Shown here: positions 62,547 to 64,000 of the stretch, piece by piece
How the letters are laid out: the number at the start of each line of letters is the position of its first letter
How positions within the stretch are numbered: position 1 is the first letter of the stretch
Assembly (NCBI RefSeq): GCF_000515215.1
Contig: NZ_KI911557.1
Span: forward strand, 310,001-374,000
DNA from: Methylomonas sp. 11b
GTDB taxonomy: Bacteria; Pseudomonadota; Gammaproteobacteria; Methylococcales; Methylomonadaceae
Direction: 5' to 3'
Length of the DNA: 64,000 nt
The notes under the pieces: model-generated
What the model saw: only the letters and a program-made list of their open reading frames with translations
What the model was told of the DNA's origin: nothing
Database searches by the model: none
Translations under genes and position numbers: made by a program

Positions 62547-64000
62547 TTACCCAACAATTTGCAGACCGGCATAGTGCACGGTTTGTTCAGAGCCTGAGTT
62601 GTTCGCATTGCCAACCGATGTAAATGGCGCGGACGACTGCAACAGCGACCCGCCGATATTACGGATAGTATTATTTGGGGTTGGGTCACAGTAAAAAGGA
62701 AAACTAGACCATACCAACTCTTGCCCTTCCAGCAAGCCTGGCGCGTTTCGCCAACCCAGCTGATTATCCGGAGGAAGATCTGACGGGGCGGACCCGCCAC
62801 CAGTCCCTGCACCGACACCGGCAAAACTGCCACCGGTGACGCGGATTTGCCTTTCCATTGATGAAATATTAAGAGCCTTGTGGACAGTGACATGCTCAAA
62901 ATACCTCAACACCGACACGCCGGGGACCAAAAGGGTTGATGCTTGCAACGTGGATGTCAAACCGGCATGGTCGCTCACTGCGGCAGCTGATGTCGGGTAT
63001 ATCGACACTAATGGCTCGATCTTGCCCAGCGTATCGACCACATCCGTGACATTGATTTGGCTATTAGCCCCGAACGCATTGCGCTGCCAACCCCGGTGCG
63101 TAGTCGATGCACCGGCGGCCACATTAGTACCGCCCGCAACAGCGGTGCCAGTCGTCGCCTCGAACGTGGAATTTTCGGCTAGATTCAATAGCGACAAGTG
63201 CGACACGTTGGCGGGAGGTGCAAATACCAGCTTGCCGCTAGCCTCTACAGCATCGCGAGTCGCTATCGCGCACAGCGCCTGCCCCCTTGCATTGCGATGT
63301 AATCCATTCCCGCCAGCGGCATCGGCATGTCGGTTAAACAGTGAGTATACTTTGCCATTTGCGTGACCGGTTAGCGCCACCGCCTCTGCATCCGATGCAT
63401 AGCCCAACGGCCACGGGTATCCAGATGCTTGAGCAGTATTGCGGTACAGGTCTGAGGTATTCACGGCAATAATGTCCGTATTTTTGATGCCCTCTGATAG
63501 CACTAGGTCGCGCACTTTGTACCAGTTTGCGCTTTTGTTAGGCGTGTTGATATACGTAGATGGAGACGGCGAATGCAGGATTGGAGTGATGCCCGAATCG
63601 ATCGCTTTGGACTGAATGCGCAGCCACGTACGCCAAATTGCTTGCCAATGTCCTGCAACATCACTGGCATTAAGATCGTTGATCCACGGATCGAATACAC
63701 AAAATACCGCCGCGCCATCCGCTAGTTGTATAGCGCGACGGAATAACACATCGCATGCAGCATCAATGACGTTAATCAGCGTTTGCCCGCTAGCGCCATA
63801 TATGCCGTTGGTGAACTTGCTGGTAGACAACGGCGTAATTTGAGCAGCCGGAATGTCGCACAGCAAATAATCAAATGTACATAACGTTAGCGCGTTGAAA
63901 TACAACAGATGACTGACCGCAGTGACGCCCGCATTAGTAGACCCACCGGCAGTCACATTGCCGGACGTCGCGCTGTAAAACGCATCAATGGTCGGAGAGT
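62547..64000 (-). CDS. Phage structural protein with SGNH-hydrolase-like segment (5' end outside window)
   Basis: At least 484 residues; the frame is still open at the window edge (reading SPTIDAFYSATSGN before the first internal GTG), so the gene is partial. The middle has a SGNH/GDSL-like ending with DAAGGNGLHRNARGQ, in which the His could be catalytic, and earlier ITPILHSPSPS and IIAVNTSDLYRN strands. The C-terminal 150 residues form a beta-rich, Thr/Ser-rich region. By Mu order a tail tube gene would be expected here, so this is an accessory or replaced gene. Function not assigned. Confidence 0.55.
   Translation of the reverse strand, partial: SPTIDAFYSATSGNVTAGGSTNAGVTAVSHLLYFNALTLCTFDYLLCDIPAAQITPLSTSKFTNGIYGASGQTLINVIDAACDVLFRRAIQLADGAAVFCVFDPWINDLNASDVAGHWQAIWRTWLRIQSKAIDSGITPILHSPSPSTYINTPNKSANWYKVRDLVLSEGIKNTDIIAVNTSDLYRNTAQASGYPWPLGYASDAEAVALTGHANGKVYSLFNRHADAAGGNGLHRNARGQALCAIATRDAVEASGKLVFAPPANVSHLSLLNLAENSTFEATTGTAVAGGTNVAAGASTTHRGWQRNAFGANSQINVTDVVDTLGKIEPLVSIYPTSAAAVSDHAGLTSTLQASTLLVPGVSVLRYFEHVTVHKALNISSMERQIRVTGGSFAGVGAGTGGGSAPSDLPPDNQLGWRNAPGLLEGQELVWSSFPFYCDPTPNNTIRNIGGSLLQSSAPFTSVGNANNSGSEQTVHYAGLQIVG

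Larger units (their letters stand above)
52858..64000 (-). mobile_element. Mu-like prophage, right part (continues beyond the window)
   Basis: Gene order, read on the - strand, follows Mu: structural gene, gp41, tape measure, gp43, gp44, gp45, gp46, gp47, gp48, tail fibre, fibre assembly, com and a modification methyltransferase, then end repeats. Head genes, transposase and the left end would lie to the right of the window. The left boundary was set at the first end repeat. Confidence 0.85.

Overview
The window (GC about 50-55 %) looks like a gammaproteobacterial replicon. A corrin operon that mixes cob- and cbi-type genes, next to a CysG-type sirohaem synthase, would suit a Methylococcales-type methanotroph, but that placement is an inference. 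The window holds a stretch of ordinary metabolic genes followed by three nested layers of mobile DNA.

1-10.2 kb: a compact + strand cobalamin operon (cobB 3' end, cobM, cbiX, cobH, cbiD, cobL, cobI, cbiG, cobE, cobJ, a CbiW-like ferredoxin) and then cysG. CbiX, CbiD and split CbiG/CobE point to the early-cobalt (anaerobic-type) route. CobJ carries an unusual C-terminal haem-utilisation-like domain. At 10.4-11.7 kb there is an intact IS4-family element flanked by CTAG.

11.8-27.9 kb: a - strand module of 14 genes resembling the ssb-bet-exo-cobS-cobT recombination block of SXT/R391 ICEs and IncC plasmids, with added genes (GHKL ATPase, DUF4942 methyltransferase, DUF3150, WGR-like) and an AcaB/DUF1845-like gene on the other strand. 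Twelve of the 14 genes have the same kind of two-hairpin element in front of them. The arms differ in sequence from copy to copy but stay complementary. Three of these leaders also carry a second, roughly 78-nt motif with compensatory changes. I consider this family of structured RNA leaders the best candidate here for an undescribed system.

28.2-44.9 kb: a complete type I-E CRISPR-Cas locus: a divergent WYL regulator, cas3, a 36-residue membrane peptide, cse1-cse2-cas7-cas5-cas6e, cas1-cas2, and an array of 102 repeats of 29 bp. It lies between the recombination module and traN, the place where SXT-like elements carry variable cargo.

45.0-52.9 kb: F-type conjugation genes on the - strand (traN, traU, trbC-traW fusion, trhF-like signal peptidase, trbI, traC), in SXT/IncC order. 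traC has lost its 5' end.

52.9-64 kb: the right end of a Mu-like prophage on the - strand: com and a Dam-type methyltransferase at the tip, then tail fibre, gp48-gp43, tape measure and gp41 (with a -1 frameshift site), leaving the window inside a structural gene. Three terminal repeats abut the broken traC, so the phage probably inserted into the conjugation operon and disabled it. ssb and the methyltransferase each carry a one-base homopolymer frameshift, either real decay or sequencing error.
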